From: Hyphomicrobiales bacterium
Lineage (GTDB): Bacteria > Pseudomonadota > Alphaproteobacteria > Rhizobiales > Rhizobiaceae
Direction of reading: 5' to 3'
DNA length: 64,000 bases
Assembly: GCA_003963455.1 (NCBI GenBank)
Contig: RXJA01000053.1
Span: 57,204 to 121,203, forward strand
This document shows positions 1-8,382 of this stretch, one piece after another. A program made the translations under genes and the position numbers. The notes under the pieces are model-generated. The model searched no databases. It saw only the letters and a program-made list of their open reading frames with translations, and was not told the DNA's origin. Positions within the stretch are counted from its first letter, which is position 1, and every line of letters begins with the position of its first letter.

Positions 1-2
1 CG

Positions 3-224
3 CCCTACAGTGATCAACTGGACGACGTGGCGCTGGCGCATTGCCTTGCTGATATCGATCTTGCCAAGCAGCATCCCGGTCATATTAGCGCGTTTCTCGG
101 CGAGGTCCCTCTCGCCCAGCAAGTCGAGTTTGCAACCGCGCACCACATCGCGGTCGACGATCTGAAGGCGTTTGCCGCCAAGTTCTCTGCCTGGTCCGGC
201 GAGAGCTATCCGCTCGCCGCGTAA
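3..224 (+). CDS. Partial ORF of unknown function, open at the window edge, upstream of and nearly abutting the AbiEii-like gene
   Basis: Frame 3 is open from the first bases; stop at 224 meets the next gene's start. Might be the 3' end of a partner gene. Confidence 0.35.
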   Translation, partial: PYSDQLDDVALAHCLADIDLAKQHPGHISAFLGEVPLAQQVEFATAHHIAVDDLKAFAAKFSAWSGESYPLAA

Positions 225-931
225 TGGTTGGACGCGACAGCCGGCGCCCTTCCGAATGGCAGCGGCTTTTTCGCATTACTATCGACCTAATCGACCAGCT
301 TCGCCAGAATGCCGGGGGCTACGACTTCGAATGGTCATTTGGCGGCGGAACGGCGATGATGATCCGGATCGGCCATCGCGAAAGCCACGACATTGATATT
401 TTCCTCGACGACCCTCAATTGCTTGGTTTCATCGACCCATCCAGAAGCCACCTGCACTTTGAAACGATGCCATCCGACTATCTGGGGGACGGGCTTCGGT
501 TCCAGAAGTTCGCCTTCGAAGGCATCGGCGAAATCGACTTCATTGTAGCCGGAGCGCTAACGACGACGCCATTCGAGACCCGTGTGGTGGAAGGCAGAAC
601 GGTGCGTCTTGAAACCATTCCGGAAATAATCGCCAAGAAGGTCTATTACCGGGGATCGGAAGCCAACCCGCGCGACATCTTTGACATCGCCGCCGCGGCC
701 CGGTCGCAATTGGGCGAGGTCGTCAACGCCCTGCGCGCGCTCCCGGAACACGTTGCTCGAACCAAAGAGCGGATGGAAAAGCTCAACCCGGAATTCGTCA
801 GCCGCGCTATTGCGCAACTGATGATCATGCCTGACTACGAGGCGTCGGCCGCCGATAGTCTGGTCGCAGCGATCGCCGTGCTCGACGAGGTGTTGTCATC
901 ACCTCAAAAGAACCTGACCGCCTCACGGTAG
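224..931 (+). CDS. Nucleotidyltransferase, AbiEii/AbiGii toxin-like
   Basis: FEWSFGGGTAMMIRIGHRESHDIDIFL resembles the GG(T/S)A...R...DID(I/L)F nucleotidyltransferase motif; IAKKVYYRG typical of the family. Confidence 0.8.
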   Translation: MVGRDSRRPSEWQRLFRITIDLIDQLRQNAGGYDFEWSFGGGTAMMIRIGHRESHDIDIFLDDPQLLGFIDPSRSHLHFETMPSDYLGDGLRFQKFAFEGIGEIDFIVAGALTTTPFETRVVEGRTVRLETIPEIIAKKVYYRGSEANPRDIFDIAAAARSQLGEVVNALRALPEHVARTKERMEKLNPEFVSRAIAQLMIMPDYEASAADSLVAAIAVLDEVLSSPQKNLTASR

Positions 932-957
932 CGATCAATCGAGGGAGGGGCGGCTTT

Positions 958-2325
958 TCAGAGCCCGGACGCCTTGGTGAGGTTGACCCGGAAACGGTCG
1001 CGACGCCGCTGGTACTTGCGGGTCATCTCGGCGCTGGCGTGGCCAAGCTGCTTCTGCACATAGCGCTCGTCGACCTCGGCTGAGGAAGCGAGGCCAGCGC
1101 GCAACGAATGGCCAGAAAACTTCTGGCCGCGCTCGCCCTCGGAAAGATCCCCGCGCACACCGGCGGCCAAGGCCGCGCGTTTGACCAGCCGCGCCACCTC
1201 CTGATCGTTCAGCCGCTCGGCTCCTACCGCTTTGCCTTGCCCGGTGACGCGGCGGAAGAGGGGGCCATGCGCGATGCGGGCCAGCTTCAGCCAGGTCTGC
1301 AGGGCGACGATCGGGCAGGTGGCGTCGGACGAGCCGCGACCAATTTCGACCTCGCGCCAGCCGGTCTTGCCCCGCAACGTGATCAGCACGCCCTTGTCAG
1401 GGAAAAATTCAATCCAGCCGCGCCCGTCCTCGGTTTGATCGCGCGCAACATCAAGGCCGACGATTTCGGAGCGGCGCAAGCCGCCGGCGAAGCCCAAAAG
1501 CAGCATGGCGCGGTCGCGCAGACCGCGCAACGTGCCACGGTCGAGTGTTTCCAGCATGGCGACTAGATCGTCGCGCAGGATGGCTTCCTTTTGACGGGGA
1601 GGGGAGGCGTGTTTGTTGCGGATGCCGGCGAGCACGGTGGCGATATGCCGATCCTTCCGGTCGAGCGGTTGACCGCGTTGCGTATAGTTCCAGGTCAGCG
1701 ATGACAGGCGGCGCTCGATGGTCGACACCGACTTTTTGTCCCTTGCCGCTCCCGAGGCCTGGGCCGTGATGTAGAGGCCGACGATTTGTGGGTCTGGCGG
1801 CAGCGGATCAAACGACTGGCGCCGGCACCAGGCGCAGAAATGCTTCCAGTCGGCGGCATAGGCGCGACGGGTGTTTGTCGAGCTCGCCGCCTCGACATAA
1901 TCGCGCGCGCGGTCGGCAAGCTTTTCGAGATGCGCAGGCAGTGATGCTTGTCGCGAATCCAGGACCTGCGGGGGAGGGGAGGGGGCCTCATCCGGGCGCC
2001 CCATTTCCATGACGACGTCGACAATGTCCGGCAGGTCGTCGGCGTCGATCGCGTCGAGGGGCGTCATGAAATTACGGGCACTGCCCATCGGGGGCTCTCG
2101 TTCCTTGGAAATGTCGCAGTGGTGCGATTCTGAGAGCACAACGTGCGACCAAAGCGCCGAATTGTCCACCGCGAGACGCTTGACGAATAGCCCCGAGATT
2201 TGCCTCCCGTCGCGCACGACAATGGGCCGGGCACGCTTCTCGCGGGCACTGTACTTATGGACGATGCGGCGATCGCTTCCACGGCCTTGCCCTTCCATGC
2301 CGTTCATTGCCTTCGCGTTCAACAT
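958..2325 (-). CDS. Tyrosine-type site-specific recombinase/integrase (true start may be downstream of 2325)
   Basis: C-terminal catalytic motifs GGLRRSEIVGL, GHSLRAGLAS, LGHASAEMTRKYQRR; N-terminal SAM-like core NTRRAYAADWKHFCAWC. Confidence 0.9.
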   Translation of the reverse strand: MLNAKAMNGMEGQGRGSDRRIVHKYSAREKRARPIVVRDGRQISGLFVKRLAVDNSALWSHVVLSESHHCDISKEREPPMGSARNFMTPLDAIDADDLPDIVDVVMEMGRPDEAPSPPPQVLDSRQASLPAHLEKLADRARDYVEAASSTNTRRAYAADWKHFCAWCRRQSFDPLPPDPQIVGLYITAQASGAARDKKSVSTIERRLSSLTWNYTQRGQPLDRKDRHIATVLAGIRNKHASPPRQKEAILRDDLVAMLETLDRGTLRGLRDRAMLLLGFAGGLRRSEIVGLDVARDQTEDGRGWIEFFPDKGVLITLRGKTGWREVEIGRGSSDATCPIVALQTWLKLARIAHGPLFRRVTGQGKAVGAERLNDQEVARLVKRAALAAGVRGDLSEGERGQKFSGHSLRAGLASSAEVDERYVQKQLGHASAEMTRKYQRRRDRFRVNLTKASGL

Positions 2326-2359
2326 CCTCTATGTTTCGTTCAACAGAGGAGAATCTAGG

Positions 2360-2656
2360 ATGAGCAATCGTGGCGCAACGGCAGCCGAAAGCGAGGAGCG
2401 GATCGCCCACACCCGCAACCGTCTGGTGCTTGAGCAGGCGAGGGCGGTCGGCCTTCTTGGCGCGGCCAAGAACACACGCCTTTCCGGCAGGGTGCCATCG
2501 GAATTGATCGAGGCGGCAAAGAAGCGCGCCCACGTGACTTCCGACACCGAACTCCTGGAGCTCGCCTTGTCGCGATTGGCCCTCGAGGATGATTTTGGCA
2601 CCCGGCTTGTGCGCCGCAAGGGCAGCATCCCCGCGGATATTGATCTTGGCGTTTGA
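2360..2656 (+). CDS. Putative antitoxin (VapB-like position)
   Basis: Small ORF directly upstream of and overlapping a PIN-domain ORF; RVPSELIEAAKKRAHVTSDTELLELALSRLA looks RHH-like. Confidence 0.6.
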   Translation: MSNRGATAAESEERIAHTRNRLVLEQARAVGLLGAAKNTRLSGRVPSELIEAAKKRAHVTSDTELLELALSRLALEDDFGTRLVRRKGSIPADIDLGV

Positions 2657-3239
2657 TCTCGGGAGCGCGCTGCGTTCCCTCAAACCACAGCGGCGCACTG
2701 GGGGGCTGGAACGGCGGCCGGATTCCGCGCTGTCCTGGGCTGGAGACCAGCCGGCGGTCGGCGGTGCACTACTTCTCGACACGAGCGTCTATCTGGATGT
2801 CCTGCAGGGGCGCACGCCCGAAGTCGTCGATGAGCTTCTGACCTATCGGCTTTGCCACCACTCCGCCGCATGCCTTGCCGAGCTCAGCCATGTGTTCGGC
2901 CGGCTCGATCCGATGCATCCCACGACGAAGTCGGTCCTGAAAGTGGTTGCGGACACGATCGAAGATATCCCCGCCCACCGGCTACATGCTCCCGACGCCA
3001 CCGCCTGGGGACGCGCCGGCATGCTGGCCGGTCTGTTGTTCCGGCTGAGCCATCTGCCGAAAGGGGAGGGGCATGAACGCCGCTTCCTCAACGATGCGCT
3101 GATCTTTCACCAGGCCGGTCTGCTCGGGGCGACGGTCCTGACTGGCAATGTTGGGGATTTCGATTACCTCAGCCAGTTTGTTCCGTCGGTGCCGGTGATC
3201 TTTTACCGGCCGGTGACGGGCTCGCGCCCGCAGAACTGA
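2646..3239 (+). CDS. PIN-domain toxin (VapC-like); start uncertain
   Basis: LLLDTSVYLDVLQGR near the N-terminus, acidic residues and LTGNVGDFDYL near the C-terminus as in PIN nucleases. Confidence 0.7.
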   Translation: MAFDLGSALRSLKPQRRTGGLERRPDSALSWAGDQPAVGGALLLDTSVYLDVLQGRTPEVVDELLTYRLCHHSAACLAELSHVFGRLDPMHPTTKSVLKVVADTIEDIPAHRLHAPDATAWGRAGMLAGLLFRLSHLPKGEGHERRFLNDALIFHQAGLLGATVLTGNVGDFDYLSQFVPSVPVIFYRPVTGSRPQN

Positions 3240-3475
3240 AGCGTCGGTGGGCGGGGAGATATGCATCTAAACCTTCACCGTCGTCGCCGAGAGAACCGTC
3301 GTGGCTAGGTCCGCGTGCCCGATTTGCTTGAGGTTCGACATTCTGCTCGACGGGAGAGGCCTTTCCAGCCGACGTCCGGCAATTGGGCGCGAACCCGGTC
3401 CGCGCAAGGAATGCGTGTCGGATTGCTGGGGTTTTTGAGATAGCCATTCATTCAATTTCAATGGGTTATCCGTGT

Positions 3476-3542
3476 CGTAATTATGAGACCGATTCAGGGT
3501 AAATGAGACTGGACACGGTACTGAGTCGGAATTCCTGAGACC
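3476..3542. repeat. Left-end transposase-binding-like repeats (3 copies)
   Basis: CGTAATTATGAGACC (3476-3490), GGTAAATGAGACT (3498-3510), CGGAATTCCTGAGACC (3527-3542). Confidence 0.65.
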
Positions 3543-3570
3543 AACTTGCAGCCAAACGACGAGGCTGTCC

Positions 3571-5184
3571 ATGTCCGATCAGATCGAGAACGAGCAGCGC
3601 TGGCGGGAGGCGCGAAGGCGCGCCGAAATCCTCGCCAGGCTTCCTGATCGGCCGGGCGAGGCAGAGGTCCAGAGTGCCATCGGCTCGCTTGGGATCAGCC
3701 GAGCGACCCTGTTTCGTTGGCTGAAGCGGTTTCGGCAGGATGATCGGACCAGCACGCTGCTGCCGCGCCGGCGTGGCCCGAATGCGGGCATGCAGCCCTT
3801 GGATCCGGCGGTCCTTGTCATTGTCGAGGGGCATTTCGAGAAGCTCTATGCCACGCGTCGCAAGCCAACACTGAGCCGTTTTCAGCGAGAGGTGGCGGCA
3901 GATTGTCGTGCTGCGGGGCTGCAACGGCCATCGATCCGTCGCCTTGGGCGGTGGCTCGAGACGAAAAATCAGGCCGATCTGATGCGACGGCGGGAGGGCG
4001 CTGGCAAATCCGAGCCGATGTTCCTGACGACGCCCGGTGGACTGGAAGCGCCTGCTCCACTCGATATCGTGCAGATCGACCACACCAGGGTCGACGTCAC
4101 GGTGGTGGATCCGGTGACGCGGCTGCCGATCGGCCGGCCGACGCTGACCTTGGCGATCGACGTCAACACCCGCATGGCCATAGGTTTCTACCTGTCGCTG
4201 GAGGCGCCGTCGCTGACGGCAGTGGCGTTGTGCCTGACCCATTGCGTGATCGAGAAGACGGCATGGCTGGCGGCACGGGGTATAGCTGCGGATTGGCCGG
4301 CTTTTGGCATCCCCAGGATCATCCATGTCGATAACGGCGCGGAATTCCACGCGCGGGCCTTCGAGCGCGCCTGCGCCGAGCACCGCATCGATCTCGTCTA
4401 CCGGCCTCCCGGTACGCCCCGGTTCGGCGGGCATATCGAAAGGTTGATCGGGACGATGATAGGCGCGGTTCATCTCATCCCGGGCTCACATTTTTCGAAC
4501 ATTCGCGACCGCGGCGACCTCGACCCTGAAGCCGAGGCGGTGATGACGCTCAGGGAGTTGGAGACCTATATCGCGCTGGAGATCGTCGGCGCCTATCACG
4601 CTCGCATCCACAAGGCGCTGGATCTGCCGCCTGTGGCCGCGTGGAATGCGCGCATTGCCGACGTCATGGTGCGCAAGCCATCTGATCCGCGCCTATTCCT
4701 GATCGATTTCCTACCCAGCGAGGAGCGCACCCTGCAGCGTGACGGGCTGCATCTGTTCCACATCCGCTACTGGTCGGACGATCTGCGCTGGCTGATGGAG
4801 CGCGACTGGCAACGGCTGACTGTCAAATACGACCCGCGCGACCTGTCTTGCGTGTTTGTAGCGACAGGGGAGGGGTATCTGGAAGCGCGCCCGGCCGATC
4901 GGACACGGCCGCCGATTGCCTTGTGGGAGCAACGCGCGGCACGCCGTGCGCTCCGGGCAGAGGGGCGCAGGGCGCTAGACGAGGAACTGATCTTTTCGAC
5001 GATTCTCGCGCAGCGCGCCCTGGTCGACGAGGCGACGCGCGCGACCCGAGCCATGCGGCGGGATGGTGCGCGGCGCGAGCACCTTGGCGGCGGCAAGATG
5101 ATCGACGTGACGCCCGAGACATCAGTCGAAGGCGACAAGCCCTTGCAGCTTCCCTACTTCGCGGTGGAGGAATGGGATGACTGA
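3571..5184 (+). CDS. tniA: TniA-type DDE transposase (Mu/Tn7 TnsB family)
   Basis: DIVQIDHTRVDVTVVD, IIHVDNGAEFHARAFERAC, HIERLIGTMIG consistent with a DDE rve core; followed by tniB and tniQ. Confidence 0.9.
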   Translation: MSDQIENEQRWREARRRAEILARLPDRPGEAEVQSAIGSLGISRATLFRWLKRFRQDDRTSTLLPRRRGPNAGMQPLDPAVLVIVEGHFEKLYATRRKPTLSRFQREVAADCRAAGLQRPSIRRLGRWLETKNQADLMRRREGAGKSEPMFLTTPGGLEAPAPLDIVQIDHTRVDVTVVDPVTRLPIGRPTLTLAIDVNTRMAIGFYLSLEAPSLTAVALCLTHCVIEKTAWLAARGIAADWPAFGIPRIIHVDNGAEFHARAFERACAEHRIDLVYRPPGTPRFGGHIERLIGTMIGAVHLIPGSHFSNIRDRGDLDPEAEAVMTLRELETYIALEIVGAYHARIHKALDLPPVAAWNARIADVMVRKPSDPRLFLIDFLPSEERTLQRDGLHLFHIRYWSDDLRWLMERDWQRLTVKYDPRDLSCVFVATGEGYLEARPADRTRPPIALWEQRAARRALRAEGRRALDEELIFSTILAQRALVDEATRATRAMRRDGARREHLGGGKMIDVTPETSVEGDKPLQLPYFAVEEWDD

Positions 5185-6060
5185 GGAGTTCGAGCACCTC
5201 TTTCCGGCCAGCCGGACGATCGCGGCGCTGAGTGCTGAAGAACGTATCCGCAGGATCCGTGCCGATCGATGGATCAACTATCCGCGCGCCGAGCAGGCCC
5301 TGGCAAAGCTGGAGGCTCTGCTGGCCTTTCCCCAACGTGCACGCATGCCCAATCTGCTCATCGTCGGCGCCAGCGGCATGGGCAAGACTATGATCGTCGA
5401 GAAGTTCGCTCGGGATCATCCATCGCATTTCGACAAGGCGACGGGTCGGATGCACATGCCGGTGATCGTCGTGCAGATGGTCGCGGGCCCCGACGAGGCG
5501 CGCTTTTACAAGCGATTGCTGGCGGCGATCGGCGCGCCGGAGCCGCCGCGGGCGACGCTATCTGTGCTGGAAAGCCTGACGTTGCGCTTGCTCTCCGAAA
5601 TCCACCCGGGCTTGCTCGTCATCGACGAGGTGCACAGTCTGCAAGCCGGCACGGTGCGCGAGCAGGCCCGCTTCCTCAACCTGCTGCGCTTTCTCGGCAA
5701 TGAGCTCAGGATCCCGCTCGTCTGCGTCGGCACGCAGCAGGCGCGCAACGCCCTTCGCACGGACGATCAGCTGGTGCGCCGTTTCGAGGCTCTTGCCTTG
5801 CCACCATGGCAGAACGACGAGGATTTTGGCGGTCTGATCGGCAGTTTGCAGCGGACCTTGCCGCTGCGTCGGCCGAGCGAAATCGGCGAGCGCATGTTGA
5901 AACGCCTGGTGGAGGTGACGGGGGGGGCATCTCCGCGCATGTGTTTTCGCTGATGGGCATGCTCGCCATCGCGGCGATCGAAAGCGGCGAGGAGAGAATT
6001 GTCGCGACCGATGTCGCCGATACGCGCAATGTTCTGGCGTTGCTGGGCGAGCCGGTATGA
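5177..6060 (+). pseudogene. tniB: TniB AAA+ ATPase, interrupted by a frameshift in a G8 run at 5920-5927 (programmed -1 shift or sequencing error not excluded)
   Basis: LIVGASGMGKTMIVEKF Walker A, LLVIDEVHSL Walker B in frame 5177..5953; the expected C-terminus GGISAHVFSLMGMLAIAAIESGEERIV continues in frame 5806..6060. Confidence 0.8.
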
Positions 6061-7094
6061 GAGCTGCGCCAGCCTTGAGGATGCTGCCGGTCGTGCTGAA
6101 GCGTGAGCCCGACGAGCGTTTGTCGTCCTGGCTGGGTCGGCTGGCAAGGTTCTACGGCATGTCGACCGAGGCGTTTCTGGAGTGCTGTGGTCTGTCTCAC
6201 AGCGATATCAACGACCTCGAATGGCGGCTCGGGGGAGGGGAGGGGGCTTTGTTGGCCGCCCGCGTCGGCATGGCGGTCGAGGAGCTGAGAGCCATGACCT
6301 TCGCGGAGATCGCGCCGCACGCGCGTTTGATGGTGGCCCGCGGCAGACGCTATGTGTGCCCGCTTTGTCGGGGCGGCACTCAACACAAGGCCACGGCTCT
6401 TCCATGGAGCTTTTGGTGCCGGGAACACGCGATCCGATTAGCAGCAAGGAGCGGGAGAGAACTCGAGCGACTGCCGGAGACACAGTTGGTGATGCTCGAT
6501 CTCAATGCGCGCGCAGGCGCCGTGCGCTTGGCGAACTGGGCGCGTGGAAGAGATGAGGGATTGCCTTCCATCCCTCAATTGCTGGATTTCCTGACGACAC
6601 GGCATCGCAGATCCTCGCCGCCATCGCTGGCCGAGCAGCCTCGTCTGTCGCTGGAGGCGCGAAGGGCCAACCATGATTTCCTTACCCGGCCAATCGCCAG
6701 ACAGGCGCTTCTGGTGGTCGTTCCCGAATATGATCGCGTCGCGCCCGTTCTTGCCAAGCCGGTGCGCGCCGGCCTGTTTTCGTTGGCGCAGGGCTCGTTG
6801 TTGCAGAATTATGCGCTTGCCGTTGGCGTCGGACGGCTGTCCGCGGATCCGGTCGGCTACAGCGCCGCCGTGCTGATGGCCAGCGACGAGGAAGGTGAGG
6901 AGCGGCTCAGGGAGACGTTGCGGGCATGGCCGCTGGCGTTGCGCAGACGCATCTATGCACGGCTCGGCCGCCTTCGCGGCGCCCACAGTGGCTCTTCATT
7001 GGGCGTCGAACGCAACCGACCGGGCCGGAAGCGCCGGCAGTCTCAAAAATTCCGATTCAGCCGGTCTCACAATTATGCGCCGAGAATCTCATAA
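6057..7094 (+). CDS. tniQ: TniQ family protein
   Basis: EPDERLSSWLGRLARFYGM N-terminus, CPLC...FWCREHAIRL zinc-binding-like motif, position after tniB. Confidence 0.85.
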   Translation: MRAAPALRMLPVVLKREPDERLSSWLGRLARFYGMSTEAFLECCGLSHSDINDLEWRLGGGEGALLAARVGMAVEELRAMTFAEIAPHARLMVARGRRYVCPLCRGGTQHKATALPWSFWCREHAIRLAARSGRELERLPETQLVMLDLNARAGAVRLANWARGRDEGLPSIPQLLDFLTTRHRRSSPPSLAEQPRLSLEARRANHDFLTRPIARQALLVVVPEYDRVAPVLAKPVRAGLFSLAQGSLLQNYALAVGVGRLSADPVGYSAAVLMASDEEGEERLRETLRAWPLALRRRIYARLGRLRGAHSGSSLGVERNRPGRKRRQSQKFRFSRSHNYAPRIS

Positions 7095-7140
7095 TTGTGC
7101 GCGAGATTTCCGCCCAGCGCCCTGGGTCTCACGAATTCCG
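7039..7140. repeat. Right-end transposase-binding-like repeats (4 copies)
   Basis: AGTCTCAAAAATTCCG (7039-7054), GGTCTCACAATTATGCG (7063-7079), AATCTCATAATTGTGCG (7085-7101), GGTCTCACGAATTCCG (7125-7140). Confidence 0.65.
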
Positions 7141-7313
7141 CTCATCCGACAATGTCGGGCAGTTCGTCGGCTCCCGGCACAGCGGGCTCGGTCGACGGCC
7201 GCACGTCCGCAATGTCATCTCCAGCGCCCGTGCTGTGGGACGCTCCGGAGCCTCGCTCGGCGTGATTTTTGGGCTTCTGCTCGACGAAAACGGCCATTCC
7301 TCCTATAGAGCGC

Positions 7314-7348
7314 AAAACGAACGATAAGGCAACATTATCATTCGTTTT
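7314..7348. promoter_or_regulatory. Near-perfect inverted repeat, 14-bp arms with 7-bp spacer, upstream of the DUF1403 gene
   Basis: AAAACGAACGATAA-ggcaaca-TTATCATTCGTTTT (one mismatch between arms). Confidence 0.6.
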
Positions 7349-7423
7349 GTTGTGCCGACAAGCTGTGCGTTTTGAAGCGAAAATCGTGGCGTAAAGCGCA
7401 CGAGCCCTTTACCCTCCAAACAC

Positions 7424-8380
7424 ATGATTCGCATCGATCCCGCGACCGCCAGTCCGTCCGCGCCGCCGCCGACTGTTCCGGCTTGGGCGCTCGCGAACGC
7501 TGGCGCGCCGAGCGACGCTGAAGCCGCCTTCCGCGCCGGAGCCGCCTTGGGCGCGCTCGACAGCCTTGCCCGGGCGCAGCCTGCCTGGGTCGGCGCCTGG
7601 CGGCAGCGGCTGGCGCTCAACTGCGCCGCCGTCAGCATGCGGCTGGCCGGCCGCGCCGAGGATCAAGCGGCCCTGCGCGACGCCTGGCAGCTTTGCCCGG
7701 CCGGTGCCGATCCCGGTCCCGCCGGCGCCATTTTTGCCGCCTGGCGACAGCTGGCCGTGCAACCGCCCGCGGCCAGCGCCGAACGACTTGAAAAGGTCGT
7801 CGACCAGCTTGGGCTTCATTGGCACGGAGCGGCGCTCGATGACCTCTGCACGGAGGCCGAAGAAGTAGCGAGGTCGCCGCGACCGGCGCCGTTCGCCGCC
7901 GCGGCGATCGCGGCTCACGTCGTTGCCATTAGGCCTGATGCCGAGCTTTTCGCCTGGTGGCTCGCCGATCTGGTGCTGGCGCAAAGCCTGCGTTGGCCGC
8001 GCTCGCTGCCGCTCCTGATGGCACAGGCTTTTGGCCCGGCTTTCCGCACCGAGGGCGGCGGCAAGCGCATCCGACCGGGCGAGAAAGGTTTTGAACGCGC
8101 GGTTTGCCTTGCGCTGGTGCAAGCGGCGGCGGAGGCCTGCCGGCGGGCCAGTGAACTATCGCGCCGCGCCGAGAAACTCCTGGCGGTGACGCCGAAACTG
8201 CGCGCCAAAGGCGCCGGCGACGTGATTTTTTTGCTGCTCAACGAAGACGCCGTCTCCGGCTCGCTGACGATGAAAAACCTGTCGCGATTTGCGTCAAGGC
8301 GGCTGTTCGAGCGGCTGCTGCAACTGGATGCCGTGCGCGAACTCTCCGGCCGTCCAACCTTCCGGCTGTTTGGGCTGTAG
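7424..8380 (+). CDS. DUF1403 family protein
   Basis: Overall sequence character (PAWALANAGAPSDAEAAFRAGAALGALD, RPTFRLFGL C-terminus) and position next to scpB-like gene; recognised from memory, not searched. Confidence 0.7.
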   Translation: MIRIDPATASPSAPPPTVPAWALANAGAPSDAEAAFRAGAALGALDSLARAQPAWVGAWRQRLALNCAAVSMRLAGRAEDQAALRDAWQLCPAGADPGPAGAIFAAWRQLAVQPPAASAERLEKVVDQLGLHWHGAALDDLCTEAEEVARSPRPAPFAAAAIAAHVVAIRPDAELFAWWLADLVLAQSLRWPRSLPLLMAQAFGPAFRTEGGGKRIRPGEKGFERAVCLALVQAAAEACRRASELSRRAEKLLAVTPKLRAKGAGDVIFLLLNEDAVSGSLTMKNLSRFASRRLFERLLQLDAVRELSGRPTFRLFGL

Positions 8381-8382
8381 CG

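Larger units (their letters stand above)
3473..7151. mobile_element. Compact Tn5053/Tn7-like transposon carrying only tniA-tniB-tniQ; boundaries inferred from TGTCG...CGACA ends
   Basis: tniABQ order; repeated GGTCTCA-N-AATT-type motifs in inverted orientation at both ends; terminal TGTCG/CGACA. No clear target-site duplication seen. Confidence 0.65.

Noticed and set aside
3481-4473. 330-aa minus-strand ORF over tniA
   Set aside because: Antisense shadow; tniA has clear DDE motifs.
3465-7160. 5-bp target-site duplication around the Tni element
   Set aside because: Flanks (ATCCG left, ATGTC right of the inferred ends) do not match, so the duplication is not claimed and the ends remain tentative.
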